Of a stretch of DNA of 64,000 nt, positions 8,833-17,902 are shown piece by piece. Below the pieces are notes generated by a model. That model searched no databases. It saw only the letters and a program-made list of their open reading frames with translations, and was not told where the DNA came from. Both the position numbers and the translations under genes were made by a program. The stretch's first letter is position 1; every line of letters starts with the position of its first letter. This DNA comes from Paraburkholderia domus. Its GTDB lineage: Bacteria; Pseudomonadota; Gammaproteobacteria; Burkholderiales; Burkholderiaceae. The stretch spans positions 62,001-126,000 of the forward strand of contig NZ_CAJNAT010000018.1 in NCBI RefSeq assembly GCF_905220705.1, read 5' to 3'.

Positions 8833-9817
8833 AGGCGTAATGAAGAGCGCGCTCCTGCTGATGTCGATCGGCGAGGAAGAAGCCGCGCAGGTGTTCAAGT
8901 TCCTCGGGCCGCGTGAGGTTCAGAAGATCGGCGTCGCCATGGCCGCGCTGAAAAGCGTGACGCGTGAGCAGGTCGACGAGGTCTTGCAGGAGTTCGTCCG
9001 CGAGGCGGAAACGCACACCGGCATGTCGCTCGATTCGAGCGAGTACATCCGTTCGGTGCTCACCAAGGCGCTCGGCGACGACAAGGCCGGCGCGATCATC
9101 GACCGGATTCTGCAGGGCAGCGATACCAGCGGCATCGAAGGCCTCAAGTGGATGGACTCCGCGGCGGTGGCCGAACTCATCAAGAACGAGCACCCGCAGA
9201 TCATCGCGACCATCCTCGTTCACCTGGACCGCGATCAGGCTTCGGAAATCGTCGCCTGCTTCACCGAGCGTCTGCGTAACGACGTGCTGTTGCGGATCGC
9301 AACGCTCGACGGTATCCAGCCGGCCGCGCTGCGCGAACTCGACGATGTGCTGACGGGCCTCCTGTCCGGCAGCGACAACCTCAAGCGCAGCCCGATGGGC
9401 GGCATCCGCACGGCGGCCGAAATTCTCAACTTCATGTCGAGCAACCATGAAGAAGGCGTTATCGAGAACGTTCGCCAATACGACGCGGAACTCGCGCAGA
9501 AGATCATTGATCAGATGTTTGTGTTCGAGAACCTGCTCGATCTGGAAGACCGCGCGATCCAGCTGTTGCTGAAGGAAGTCGAGTCCGAGGCGTTGATCAT
9601 CTCGCTGAAGGGCGCGCCGCCCGCGCTGCGCCAGAAGTTCCTGTCGAACATGTCGCAGCGTGCTGCCGAACTGCTCGCCGAAGACCTCGATGCGCGCGGC
9701 CCGGTCCGCGTCTCCGAAGTCGAGACGCAGCAGCGCCGCATCCTGCAGATCGTGCGCAATCTGGCGGAAAGCGGCCAGATCGTTCTAGGCGGCAAGGCGG
9801 AAGATGCATATGTCTGA
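8822..9817 (+). CDS. fliG: FliG, flagellar motor switch protein
   Basis: 331-residue C-ring protein that couples FliF to FliM and transmits torque from MotA. The middle domain motif EHPQIIATIL is at about residues 122-131, and the C-terminal torque domain is complete with its charged helix (DLEDRAIQLLLKEVESEALI). Usual length. The start overlaps the fliF end, suggesting translational coupling. Confidence 0.97.
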   Translation: MSAEGVMKSALLLMSIGEEEAAQVFKFLGPREVQKIGVAMAALKSVTREQVDEVLQEFVREAETHTGMSLDSSEYIRSVLTKALGDDKAGAIIDRILQGSDTSGIEGLKWMDSAAVAELIKNEHPQIIATILVHLDRDQASEIVACFTERLRNDVLLRIATLDGIQPAALRELDDVLTGLLSGSDNLKRSPMGGIRTAAEILNFMSSNHEEGVIENVRQYDAELAQKIIDQMFVFENLLDLEDRAIQLLLKEVESEALIISLKGAPPALRQKFLSNMSQRAAELLAEDLDARGPVRVSEVETQQRRILQIVRNLAESGQIVLGGKAEDAYV

Positions 9818-10487
9818 TCAGAACTCCTCGGCAAAGGAAAGCCTCTCGGCCTACCAGCGCTGGGAGATGGCCTCGTTCGATCCGGTGCCGCCCGCGCCGC
9901 CCGAACCCGAAGTCGACGACGGCGCTTTCGAAGCCGAACTCGAACGTCTACGCGACGCCGCGCATGCACAGGGCATCGCGACGGGTCACGTCGCCGGGCA
10001 GGCGCTCGGTTATCAGGCCGGTTACGAGCAAGGTCACGCACAGGGTTTCGAGCAGGGCCAAAGCGAAGCGCGTGAAGAAGCGGCGCGTCTTGCCGCGCTG
10101 GCCGAAACCTTCAAGGCAGCACTCGACGGCGCGCAAGGCGCGATCTCCGAGACGCTGGTTGCGTTGGCGCTGGACATCGCGCAACAGGTGGTGCGCCAGC
10201 ATGTGCAGCACGATCCGACCGCGCTGATTGCCGCTGCCCGTGAGGTGCTGGCCACCGAACCGGCGCTGGTCGGCGCGCCCGCGCTGATCGTCAGCCCCGC
10301 CGACCTGCCGGTCGTCGAAGCCTATCTGATGGAAGAACTGCAAACGCGTGGCTGGACCGTGCGTACCGATCCGTCGGTCGAACGCGGCGGCTGCCGCGCG
10401 CAGGCCGGCACCGGTGAGGTCGACGCCGGCATCGACACGCGCTGGGAACGCGTCGCTGCCGCACTCGGCAAAGTGAGCACATGGTGA
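9810..10487 (+). CDS. fliH: FliH, regulator of the export ATPase
   Basis: 225-residue protein that dimerises and binds FliI, docking it on the export gate. It has the FliH pattern of Gly/Gln-rich repeats (GHVAGQALGYQAGYEQGHAQ, residues about 51-70) that form a GxxxG-type coiled helix, followed by an ATP-synthase-delta-like C-domain. Two in-frame ATGs occur at 9804 and 9810; the second is chosen because GGAAG then sits six bases upstream, whereas it abuts the first. Both overlap the fliG stop. The end overlaps fliI by 7 bases. Confidence 0.92.
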   Translation: MSDQNSSAKESLSAYQRWEMASFDPVPPAPPEPEVDDGAFEAELERLRDAAHAQGIATGHVAGQALGYQAGYEQGHAQGFEQGQSEAREEAARLAALAETFKAALDGAQGAISETLVALALDIAQQVVRQHVQHDPTALIAAAREVLATEPALVGAPALIVSPADLPVVEAYLMEELQTRGWTVRTDPSVERGGCRAQAGTGEVDAGIDTRWERVAAALGKVSTW

Positions 10488-12157
10488 AGCCGACGCTCGA
10501 AGAGATCCGCGCCAGCGATCTGACGCCGCTCGAACGCGAGCTGGCGCTGGCCTCGTTCGGCGCCGAGGCGCTGGTGGATGTGCCGGCTGCCCCCCCGTCC
10601 GCTGCGGAAGCCATTGCAGCCATCGAATCGGCGCTGCGCGATCCGGGGGCCGGCCATCCGGCTAATGTTCATCCAGCGAGGGGCGTGGCGGCGAGCCGCG
10701 AATTCGCCGCTTCAAATGCCGCTTCGAGCCCCGCTTCCCCCCCCGCCGCCCACACCCCTTACGATCCCGCTCTCGACAGCAACCCGCACATGCAAGCCTG
10801 GCGCGGCCGGCTCGACGCGCTACGCGCGCGCAACGCGATCGCCAAGCCGATGCGTGCCTGCGGACGGTTGACGCGCGCCGCCGGTCTGGTGCTCGAGGCG
10901 GTTGGCCTGCGCCTTTCGGTGGGCGCCGAAGTGATGATCGAACTGCCGTTCGGCAGTTCGCTGGCGATGGCAGAAGCCGAAGTAGTCGGCTTCTCCGGCG
11001 ACAAACTGTTTCTGATGCCGACTACCGAAGTGATCGGCCTCCTGCCCGGCGCGCGCGTTTATCCGCTCGAAAGCGCGCCCATCGCCGATCCCATGGCGGG
11101 CGCGAAACGCCTGCCGGTCGGCTGGGAATTGCTCGGCCGCGTGCTTGATGCGTCCGGCCGCCCGCTCGACGGACTCGGCCCGCTCGGCACGCATGCTGAC
11201 GCGCCACTGTCCTCACCGGTCATTAACCCGCTGAATCGCGAGCCGATTCACAAGGTGCTCGACGTCGGCGTGCGCGCGATCAACGCGCTCCTGACCGTGG
11301 GCCGCGGCCAGCGCATGGGCCTGTTCGCCGGCTCGGGCGTCGGCAAATCGGTGCTGCTCGGCACGATGGCCCGCTACACCAGCGCCGAGGTGATCGTGAT
11401 CGGTCTGATCGGCGAACGCGGCCGCGAAGTGAAGGAATTCATCGAACAGATTCTCGGCGAGGAAGGCCTCGCCCGCTCGGTCGTCATCGCCGCACCGGCC
11501 GACGTCTCGCCGCTTTTGCGGATGCAGGCCGCGTCGTACTCGACTTCGCTCGCCGAATATTTTCGCGATCAGGGCAAGCACGTGCTGCTGCTGATGGATT
11601 CGCTGACCCGTTACGCGATGGCGCAGCGCGAAATCGCGCTGGCGGTGGGCGAGCCGCCCGCCACCAAGGGCTATCCGCCTTCGGTGTTCGCCAAACTTCC
11701 GGCGCTCGTCGAGCGGACCGGCAACGGCCCGGCGGGCGGCGGTTCGATCACCGCGTTCTACACCGTGCTGACCGAAGGCGACGACCAGCAGGACCCGATC
11801 GCCGATTCCGCGCGGGCGATTCTCGACGGCCATATCGTGCTGTCGCGCTCGCTCGCCGAGGCTGGCCACTATCCGGCGATCGACATCGAAGCCTCGATTA
11901 GCCGGGCAATGACCGCGCTGATCGACGATAACCATCTCGACAAGACGCGTATGTTCAAGCAGATGCTGTCGCGCTATCAGCGCAACCGCGATCTGATCAA
12001 CGTCGGCGCCTATTCAAGCGGGCGCGACGCGCTGCTCGACCGCGCAATTGCGCTGTATCCGCGGATGGAAGCGTTTTTGCAGCAAGGTTTTCGCGAGTGC
12101 GCGAACTTTGAACCGAGTCTCGACATGCTGGACGCTCTGTTTGCCCAAGGAGGCTGA
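10481..12157 (+). CDS. fliI: FliI, flagellum-specific export ATPase
   Basis: 558-residue hexameric ATPase of the type III export apparatus. Walker A AGSGVGKS at residues 283-290, Walker B region HVLLLMDSLTRYA, and the family signature PSVFAKLPALVERTG. The catalytic core begins near residue 100; the first 100 residues are an Ala/Pro/Ser-rich extension not seen in the 440-460 residue enterobacterial enzymes, probably the FliH-contacting end lengthened. fliJ starts 2 bases after its stop. Confidence 0.96.
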   Translation: MVKPTLEEIRASDLTPLERELALASFGAEALVDVPAAPPSAAEAIAAIESALRDPGAGHPANVHPARGVAASREFAASNAASSPASPPAAHTPYDPALDSNPHMQAWRGRLDALRARNAIAKPMRACGRLTRAAGLVLEAVGLRLSVGAEVMIELPFGSSLAMAEAEVVGFSGDKLFLMPTTEVIGLLPGARVYPLESAPIADPMAGAKRLPVGWELLGRVLDASGRPLDGLGPLGTHADAPLSSPVINPLNREPIHKVLDVGVRAINALLTVGRGQRMGLFAGSGVGKSVLLGTMARYTSAEVIVIGLIGERGREVKEFIEQILGEEGLARSVVIAAPADVSPLLRMQAASYSTSLAEYFRDQGKHVLLLMDSLTRYAMAQREIALAVGEPPATKGYPPSVFAKLPALVERTGNGPAGGGSITAFYTVLTEGDDQQDPIADSARAILDGHIVLSRSLAEAGHYPAIDIEASISRAMTALIDDNHLDKTRMFKQMLSRYQRNRDLINVGAYSSGRDALLDRAIALYPRMEAFLQQGFRECANFEPSLDMLDALFAQGG

Positions 12158-12159
12158 CG

Positions 12160-12609
12160 ATGGCGAATCACTTTCCGATCAAGACCCTCATTGGCCTAGC
12201 GCAGGACGATGTCGATGCCGCCGCACAACGTCTGGGCCGCGCGCAGCGCGAGCGCAACGACGTGCAGTCGCAACTCGACGCGCTGGTGCAGTACCGCGAC
12301 GAATATCACGCGCGCTTCACCGCGACCGCCCAGACGGGCATGCCCGCGGGCAACATGCGCAATTTCCAGGCATTTATCGACACGCTCGACGCCGCCATCG
12401 AACAGCAGCGCAACCTGCTAGTGACCGCCAATGCACGCGTCGAGACTGCCAAGCCCGACTGGCAGCGCCAGAAACAGAAGCTCGGTTCGTATGAAGTGTT
12501 GCGGACGCGTGGCGAAGCTGCCGAAGCAAAAACCGTGGCGCGACGCGACCAGCGCGACTCCGACGAACACGCCGCCCGCATTCTGAGGATGCGCGCCGAG
12601 GGCGTCTGA
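12160..12609 (+). CDS. fliJ: FliJ, export chaperone-escort protein
   Basis: 149-residue antiparallel coiled-coil protein, the central stalk-like subunit of the FliHIJ ATPase complex. The whole chain is heptad-rich and charged, with RAQRERNDVQSQLDALVQYR and the C-terminal RRDQRDSDEHAARI region usual for FliJ. Follows fliI directly with AAGGAGG overlapping the fliI end. Confidence 0.93.
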   Translation: MANHFPIKTLIGLAQDDVDAAAQRLGRAQRERNDVQSQLDALVQYRDEYHARFTATAQTGMPAGNMRNFQAFIDTLDAAIEQQRNLLVTANARVETAKPDWQRQKQKLGSYEVLRTRGEAAEAKTVARRDQRDSDEHAARILRMRAEGV

Positions 12610-12670
12610 CCCACCCGAGCGCCACCTCGATTGACCGAACACCCCGTTTGACCGATTGACAGGATTCCCA

Positions 12671-14200
12671 ATGTCGCTTCTTTCACAAATCGGCTCACTG
12701 CTCGGCGTTGCCAGCAGCACGCCCACCAGCGCGGCCATGGCCGCTGCGGTAAACGCCAAGCCGTTCTCGCAAACCTTGCAGCAGAGCATCAACCTGCAAA
12801 ACAACGCGGCCGCGCAAAGCGCAAGCAAGCCGCCGGCGCCGTCGTCTTCTTCTTCGTCTTCTTCCGGTTCGTCGTCCTCGGCATCGTCGTCGAGCGTGCA
12901 CGACGCGCCGCCGCCCGATCCGTCGACGAAGAGCCCGGATGCCGCGAGCAGCAACACAAACAACGGTAACTCGACGAGCGCATCCTCATCCGGCTCGTCG
13001 TCCGCGTCATCGTCGGGCGCTTCCTCTGCCAATACACAGCAGGCTTCGACCGGCAACACCAACGCGACACCGCCGAAGTCAGGCAACGCGACCGCACAAA
13101 CCGGTGCCGACGCGGCAGCGGCCGCTGCGCAGGCGCAGGCTCTAGCTCAGGCCTCCGCGAACAGCGCCACCGACCCGGCGACGGCAGATCCCGCCACGGC
13201 GCTGACTGATGCTGCGACCACGCTGCCCGGCACGGGCACGGACACGACGACGGGCGGCACCACGGGCAAAAAGACTGCCGCAACCGATCCGAAGTCGGCG
13301 CAGGACGCCTTGCAGGCGGCGCTGGCCGCGCTGGCGAGCGGCCAGGGCGTGGTTCCGGCGCAGGCGTTGGCGAGCGGCGCGGCGGCGAACGCTGCGACGG
13401 CGGCGAGCGGTCTGGGTACTGGCGCGAACAACGGACTGAACGGATCGGCGAACGGCAAGACGCTTGCAGCCGGCTTGTTCGGTGACGGCAAGGGAACGAG
13501 CGCGGGCAAGGCCGCGTTGACCGCGGCGGCCACGACGGTGGCTGATCCATCGGCGGCAGCGAAGGCTGCGGCTGACACGTTGAGCGCGACGGCTGCCGGT
13601 GGTGCGCAAGCTGACGATCTGACGTCGTTCAAGAGCGCGGCCGATGCCGCGACGGCTGCGCTGGCAGCCGGGCAGGCCGCAGCGGGCGCCGCGAGTACGA
13701 CGGCCGCCGTTCAAACGACGGGTAACGCTGGTGCGGCGGAAGCTGCGAATGCGTTATCGCCCCAGGTGGGCACGACGGATTGGGAAGATGCGTTGAGTCA
13801 GAAGGTGGTGTTTTTGTCGAATGCGCATTCGCAGAGTGCCGAGCTGACTTTGAATCCGAAGGATCTGGGGCCGCTACAGGTTGTGTTGCAGGTTGCCGAT
13901 AACCATGCACATGCGTTGTTTGTTTCGCAGCACCAGCAGGTGCGGGAAGCTGTCGAAGCAGCGTTGCCGAAGCTTCGCGAGGCGATGGAGTCCAATGGGA
14001 TTGGGTTGGGGAGCGCTAGTGTTAGTGATGGGTTTGCTCGGCAGAGCGGCCAGCAGCAGGGCTCGAACTCCGGCCGTTCCGGCGGGGGGAGCAGCGGAGC
14101 TGCCGGGTCTTTTGCCGGTGGCGGTGGTTCGGATTCTGATTCTGTCGTGGCTAATGTTGCCGTGCGGCGTAGTGTGGGGTTGGTGGATACGTTTGCTTAA
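12671..14200 (+). CDS. fliK: FliK, flagellar hook-length control protein
   Basis: 509-residue secreted ruler. The N-terminal two thirds is Ala/Ser/Thr/Asn-rich, including long serine runs, as expected for an extended ruler. The Flg_hook domain (about residues 370-455) is well conserved: QSAELTLNPKDLGPLQVVLQ, then HQQVREAVEAALPKLREAM. The tail is Gly/Ser-rich. The ATG at 12671 has AGGA upstream and gives the typical MSLLSQIGSLLG start. Last gene of this run; a large palindromic repeat begins five bases after the stop. Confidence 0.93.
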   Translation: MSLLSQIGSLLGVASSTPTSAAMAAAVNAKPFSQTLQQSINLQNNAAAQSASKPPAPSSSSSSSSGSSSSASSSSVHDAPPPDPSTKSPDAASSNTNNGNSTSASSSGSSSASSSGASSANTQQASTGNTNATPPKSGNATAQTGADAAAAAAQAQALAQASANSATDPATADPATALTDAATTLPGTGTDTTTGGTTGKKTAATDPKSAQDALQAALAALASGQGVVPAQALASGAAANAATAASGLGTGANNGLNGSANGKTLAAGLFGDGKGTSAGKAALTAAATTVADPSAAAKAAADTLSATAAGGAQADDLTSFKSAADAATAALAAGQAAAGAASTTAAVQTTGNAGAAEAANALSPQVGTTDWEDALSQKVVFLSNAHSQSAELTLNPKDLGPLQVVLQVADNHAHALFVSQHQQVREAVEAALPKLREAMESNGIGLGSASVSDGFARQSGQQQGSNSGRSGGGSSGAAGSFAGGGGSDSDSVVANVAVRRSVGLVDTFA

Positions 14201-14204
14201 TGGT

Positions 14205-15075
14205 TCTTTTTTGCCTGTGCGGCGCTTTGGTTTTTTGCCTACGGCGTTGGGGTTTGCTTGATTTGAGTTGCGTTCGCGGTGCTTGTTTCTGTGAGCCTAC
14301 GGGGTTGGTCTTTCCTTGATCTGACTCTTTGGCCTTTCCTTGAATTGATATTGGTCTATTAGCGTTGCCCCTGTGCGGGGCGGCACTTACTTTCTTTGCC
14401 GCCGCAAAGAAAGATAAGCAAAGAAAGCGGCTCACACCGCCAGCTCTTAAGTGGGTCCCCTGGCTCGGAGGGGGTAGTGGTGCATCTGGAATCCGTGCCC
14501 TCGCGCCTTCAGCGTTAGTGACAAAGGAGTCATCAGCTCCCACTCCGCACTACGTGCGTCGCGGACGGGTATGCATGGGAAACCCCCGGGCTTCGGTTGA
14601 GTGTGGTGGGGGTCATTGGCTTCGCCTCGGCGTCTCTAGCGCGTTCGCGGTGGGACGATGAGCCGCGGTGCCAAATTGAAGGCGGGCGCGAGAACAATCG
14701 GACGGTTTGATGAAGTACCTTTCGGCGCGCGCAGCGCCGCCGGAAGTATGACGGCCTTGTCACCAGGGCTGAATGTGCGAGAACACCGATTCCAGATGCA
14801 CCACTGCCCCTCCAAGCCAGGGGACCCGCTTATGAGCTGGCGGTGTGAGCCGCTTTCTTTGCTTATCTTTCTTTGCGGCGGCAAAGAAAGTAAGTGCCGC
14901 CCCGCACAGGGGCAACGCTAATAGACCACTAACAATTCAAGGAAAGGCCAAAAGGCCAGATCAACGAAAGCCCAACGCCACAGGCAACCAGACAATAAGC
15001 GCCGCGAAGGCAAAACAAATCAGGCAAAACCCAACACCGCAGGCAAACAAAAACCTGCCCGCCGCCAGAGGCAAA
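14205..15075. repeat. Large palindromic intergenic repeat between fliK and fliL
   Basis: Two inverted arms of about 335 bp (about 14205-14541 and 14740-15075) flank a centre of about 200 bp. The inner blocks 14355-14493 and 14788-14926 are nearly identical as reverse complements, with about five differences in 139 bp; outer parts are degenerate and made of variants of a TTGCCT-CGGCG-TTGGGTTTTGC unit. Each arm holds a small hairpin, TTTCTTTG-CCGC-like, flanked by AAAGAAAG. Open frames here are on repeat sequence and not coding. No transposase is present. I recall similar dispersed repeats in Paraburkholderia intergenic DNA, but cannot verify that here. Confidence 0.88.
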
Positions 15076-15140
15076 AAAACCAAAACCCACGCCGCGAGGC
15101 GATCATCCGCCCGAACGGGCAAAAACCAGAGATAGCCCTC

Positions 15141-15167
15141 AATAACCCTTCTTTTCGACCCATCGCG
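15141..15167 (+). promoter_or_regulatory. Possible FlhDC half-site before fliL
   Basis: AATAACCC followed by CTTTT in the spacer, matching the left half and central CTTT of the other FlhDC-box-like dyads, 84 bases before fliL. The right half is not recognisable. It would provide a start point for fliLMNOPQR downstream of the palindromic repeat. Confidence 0.3.
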
Positions 15168-15227
15168 CCGCAGGCAAATAAACAACAATCACCATCACCA
15201 GCACTAAAGGCAAGCAAAGCAAACCTC

Positions 15228-15734
15228 ATGGCAACCACGACCGCAAACCAGCAAGCCGCGCCCGCCTCGCCGGGCCCCTTGAAGCGCATTCTCCTGATCG
15301 TCCTCATCGCGGTCATCGCCGCAGGCGCTGCCGGCGCGGGTGTGTGGTTCTTCATGTCCCAGCGCAGCCCAGCCCCCGCGGCAGCGGCAATGGCCAGCGC
15401 GCCGGCGCCACTCGCCGTGCCGCTGTTCTTCCCGCTCGAATCAATGACCGTCAACCTGCAATCGGACGACGGTCAGCAACACTTCCTGCGGATCGGCCTG
15501 ACGCTCAAGCTCAACGACCCGAAAACCCAGCAGGAACTCACCGACCATATGCCGGAAGTGCGCAGCCGCATCCTCCTCGCACTGTCGAACAAACACCCGG
15601 AAGAACTCGCGCCCCTCGAAGGCAAACGCGCGCTGGCCACCGAACTCCAGACCCTGATCGAAGAGCCGACCGATAAAGGCGCGGCGCCGATCCATGTCCA
15701 GGACGTGCTGTTCACCGAATTCGTCGTGCAGTGA
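15228..15734 (+). CDS. fliL: FliL, basal-body/stator-associated protein
   Basis: 168-residue inner-membrane protein that surrounds the stator units and supports torque. One transmembrane helix near residues 20-46 (ILLIVLIAVIAAGAAGAGVWFF), then a periplasmic stomatin-like domain with the family pattern MTVNLQ...HFLRIGLTLKLN and the end VQDVLFTEFVVQ. First gene of fliLMNOPQR; preceded by the long palindromic repeat, so it is likely to have its own promoter. Confidence 0.93.
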   Translation: MATTTANQQAAPASPGPLKRILLIVLIAVIAAGAAGAGVWFFMSQRSPAPAAAAMASAPAPLAVPLFFPLESMTVNLQSDDGQQHFLRIGLTLKLNDPKTQQELTDHMPEVRSRILLALSNKHPEELAPLEGKRALATELQTLIEEPTDKGAAPIHVQDVLFTEFVVQ

Positions 15735-15784
15735 ACTTATTTCACGCCGCCATCATTAACCGCCGGACGCACGAGGAATAAGGA

Positions 15785-16783
15785 ATGGGCCACGAAGAGT
15801 TCATGTCCCAGGAGGAGGTCGATGCCCTCCTCAAGGGCGTCACCGGCGAGTCCGACTCGGAAGCCGAGCAGACCGACCGTGCGGGCGTACGCCCGTACAA
15901 CATCGCGACGCAGGAACGCATCGTCCGCGGCCGGATGCCGGGTCTTGAAATCATCAACGACCGCTTCGCGCGTCTGTTGCGCGTCGGTATCTTCAACTTC
16001 ATGCGGCGTTCGGCGGAAATCTCCGTCGGTCCTGTGAAGGTAGTGAAGTACAGCGAGTTCACCCGCAATCTGCCGATCCCGACCAACCTGAATCTGGTCC
16101 ACGTGAAGCCGTTGCGCGGCACGTCGCTGTTCGTGTTCGACCCGAATCTGGTGTTCTTCGTGGTCGATAACCTGTTCGGCGGCGACGGGCGTTTCCATAC
16201 CCGCGTCGAAGGCCGCGATTTCACGGCAACCGAGCAGCGCATCATCATGAAGCTGCTCAATCTCACGTTCGAGCACTACGCGGCATCGTGGAAAAGCGTG
16301 CGCCCGCTGCAGTTCGAATTCGTACGCTCGGAAATGCACACGCAGTTTGCCAACGTGGCGACGCCGAACGAAATCGTCATCGTCACGCAGTTCTCGATCG
16401 AGTTCGGCACGACGGGCGGCACGCTGCACATCTGCATGCCGTATTCGATGATCGAGCCGATCCGCGACATTCTCTCGTCGCCGATCCAGGGCGAGGCGCT
16501 CGAAGTCGACCGCCGCTGGGTCCGCGTGCTGTCGCAGCAGGTGCAGGCAGCAGAAGTGGAAGTGACCGCCGACTTAGCCCAGGTGCCGGTCACGTTCGAA
16601 CAGATCCTGAACATGCGCAAGGGCGATGTTCTGCCGATCAACATCCCCGAACACATCACGGCTAAAGTCGACGGCGTGCCGGTGATGGAATGCGGCTACG
16701 GAATTTTCAATGGTCAGTACGCGTTGCGGGTCCAGAAAATGATCAGCGCAGCCGACACAATGAAGGATGGTGGATATGAGTGA
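15785..16783 (+). CDS. fliM: FliM, flagellar motor switch protein
   Basis: 332-residue C-ring protein that receives phosphorylated CheY. The N-terminal CheY-binding peptide is intact (SQEEVDALLKGV, residues about 9-20), followed by the GGXGG-type middle domain and a C-terminal SpoA domain that pairs with FliN. Normal length. The end overlaps fliN. Confidence 0.97.
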   Translation: MGHEEFMSQEEVDALLKGVTGESDSEAEQTDRAGVRPYNIATQERIVRGRMPGLEIINDRFARLLRVGIFNFMRRSAEISVGPVKVVKYSEFTRNLPIPTNLNLVHVKPLRGTSLFVFDPNLVFFVVDNLFGGDGRFHTRVEGRDFTATEQRIIMKLLNLTFEHYAASWKSVRPLQFEFVRSEMHTQFANVATPNEIVIVTQFSIEFGTTGGTLHICMPYSMIEPIRDILSSPIQGEALEVDRRWVRVLSQQVQAAEVEVTADLAQVPVTFEQILNMRKGDVLPINIPEHITAKVDGVPVMECGYGIFNGQYALRVQKMISAADTMKDGGYE

Positions 16784-17240
16784 CCTGAACGCAAAGACTG
16801 AGGCCGAACTGGCCGCTGGCGAGCCGCAACTGGCCGCCGATGCAGCCAGCGCCGAAGACGAAGCGGCGATGGCCGACTGGGCCAGCGCGCTGGCCGAGCA
16901 GAACGACAACACGGAAGTCAGCGCGACCACCGCAGGCGTGTTCCAGCCGCTCTCGAAGGTCGAACCGACCTCGACGCGCAATGACATCGACATGATCCTG
17001 GACATTCCCGTCCAGATGACCGTCGAACTCGGCCGCACCAAGATCGCGATCCGCAACCTGCTGCAACTCGCGCAGGGTTCAGTTGTGGAACTGGACGGCA
17101 TGGCCGGCGAACCGATGGACGTGCTGGTCAACGGCTGCCTGATCGCTCAGGGCGAAGTGGTGGTCGTGAACGACAAGTTCGGTATCCGCCTGACCGACAT
17201 CATCACGCCGTCCGAACGCATCCGGAAGCTGAATCGATGA
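16776..17240 (+). CDS. fliN: FliN, flagellar motor switch protein
   Basis: 154-residue C-ring subunit; the C-terminal 80 residues are the SpoA domain (DIPVQMTVELGRTKIAIRNL, then INGxLIAxGEVVV-type core and ITxxxERIRKL-like end). The N-terminal 70 residues are an acidic Ala/Glu-rich linker. Two ATGs, 16767 and 16776; the second is chosen for spacing from the purine-rich GATGGTGGA and gives the usual start MSDLN. It overlaps the fliM stop; its own TGA overlaps the fliO start. Confidence 0.95.
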   Translation: MSDLNAKTEAELAAGEPQLAADAASAEDEAAMADWASALAEQNDNTEVSATTAGVFQPLSKVEPTSTRNDIDMILDIPVQMTVELGRTKIAIRNLLQLAQGSVVELDGMAGEPMDVLVNGCLIAQGEVVVVNDKFGIRLTDIITPSERIRKLNR

Positions 17241-17902
17241 AACGCGTTGCCGGTCGCGCCGCGTCGCGCATGTCGCATGGTTCACCTGAGTCGCATGCGT
17301 CGCGCAACGATCTCCATCGCGCTCGCCTCGCGGCAACCGCGGCAACGGGCGCGGCTACGTCGGCGCTAATGGCCGCACTGGCCGCCATGGCGGCATTCGC
17401 ACCATCGGCCGCACACGCAGCCGACATGAACGCGGTCAACAACGCCGCGAAAATCGCGTCGGGTGTGGGTGCCGGCACGGCCGTTCCGGCGCTTGGCGTC
17501 GGCGCGGTGTTGCAAACCATCGTCGGCCTGCTGGTTGTGATCGGCCTGGTGTTCGCCTGTGCATGGCTCGCGCGCCGCTTCGGCTTGCAGCCCGCCAATC
17601 GCGGCGGCCTCGTGAAGACAATCGGCGGTGCCTCGCTCGGCGGCAAGGAACGGGTCGCCGTGGTCGAGATCGGTAATACGTGGCTCGTGCTCGGCACGGC
17701 GCCCGGTAATGTGCGTCTGCTGCACACGATGCCCGCCGGCTCGGCCGCGGTCGACCCGGTCGCAGGCACGCAAGCGGCCGCACCAGGCGCATCGGGTTCT
17801 TCGGGTGCAGCGCTGCCCGGCAGCTTCGGCCAACGCTTTCGCGACGCTTTAAAAGGCGAAGTGGGCAAACGTTTCAATGGGCAAGGCAGCGGGGATCGGT
17901 AA
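17237..17902 (+). CDS. fliO: FliO, export-gate assembly protein
   Basis: 221-residue membrane protein that helps assemble the FliP ring. A hydrophobic stretch near residues 40-62 resembles a signal or anchor, and a clear transmembrane helix follows near 96-114 (TIVGLLVVIGLVFACAWLARR) before the soluble domain KTIGGASLGGKERVAVVEIG. The N-terminus is longer than usual and Arg/Ala-rich. Start overlaps fliN (ATGA) and stop overlaps fliP (TAATG). Confidence 0.9.
   Translation: MKRVAGRAASRMSHGSPESHASRNDLHRARLAATAATGAATSALMAALAAMAAFAPSAAHAADMNAVNNAAKIASGVGAGTAVPALGVGAVLQTIVGLLVVIGLVFACAWLARRFGLQPANRGGLVKTIGGASLGGKERVAVVEIGNTWLVLGTAPGNVRLLHTMPAGSAAVDPVAGTQAAAPGASGSSGAALPGSFGQRFRDALKGEVGKRFNGQGSGDR

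Noticed and set aside
13100..13560. Ala/Thr-rich repeats in FliK as a possible tandem DNA repeat or CRISPR-like array
   Set aside because: No regular repeat-spacer unit; codon-level low complexity of a ruler protein.
14365..15135. Short open frames in the fliK-fliL spacer
   Set aside because: They lie in the arms of the palindromic repeat; the same DNA is read in both directions and no family is recognisable.
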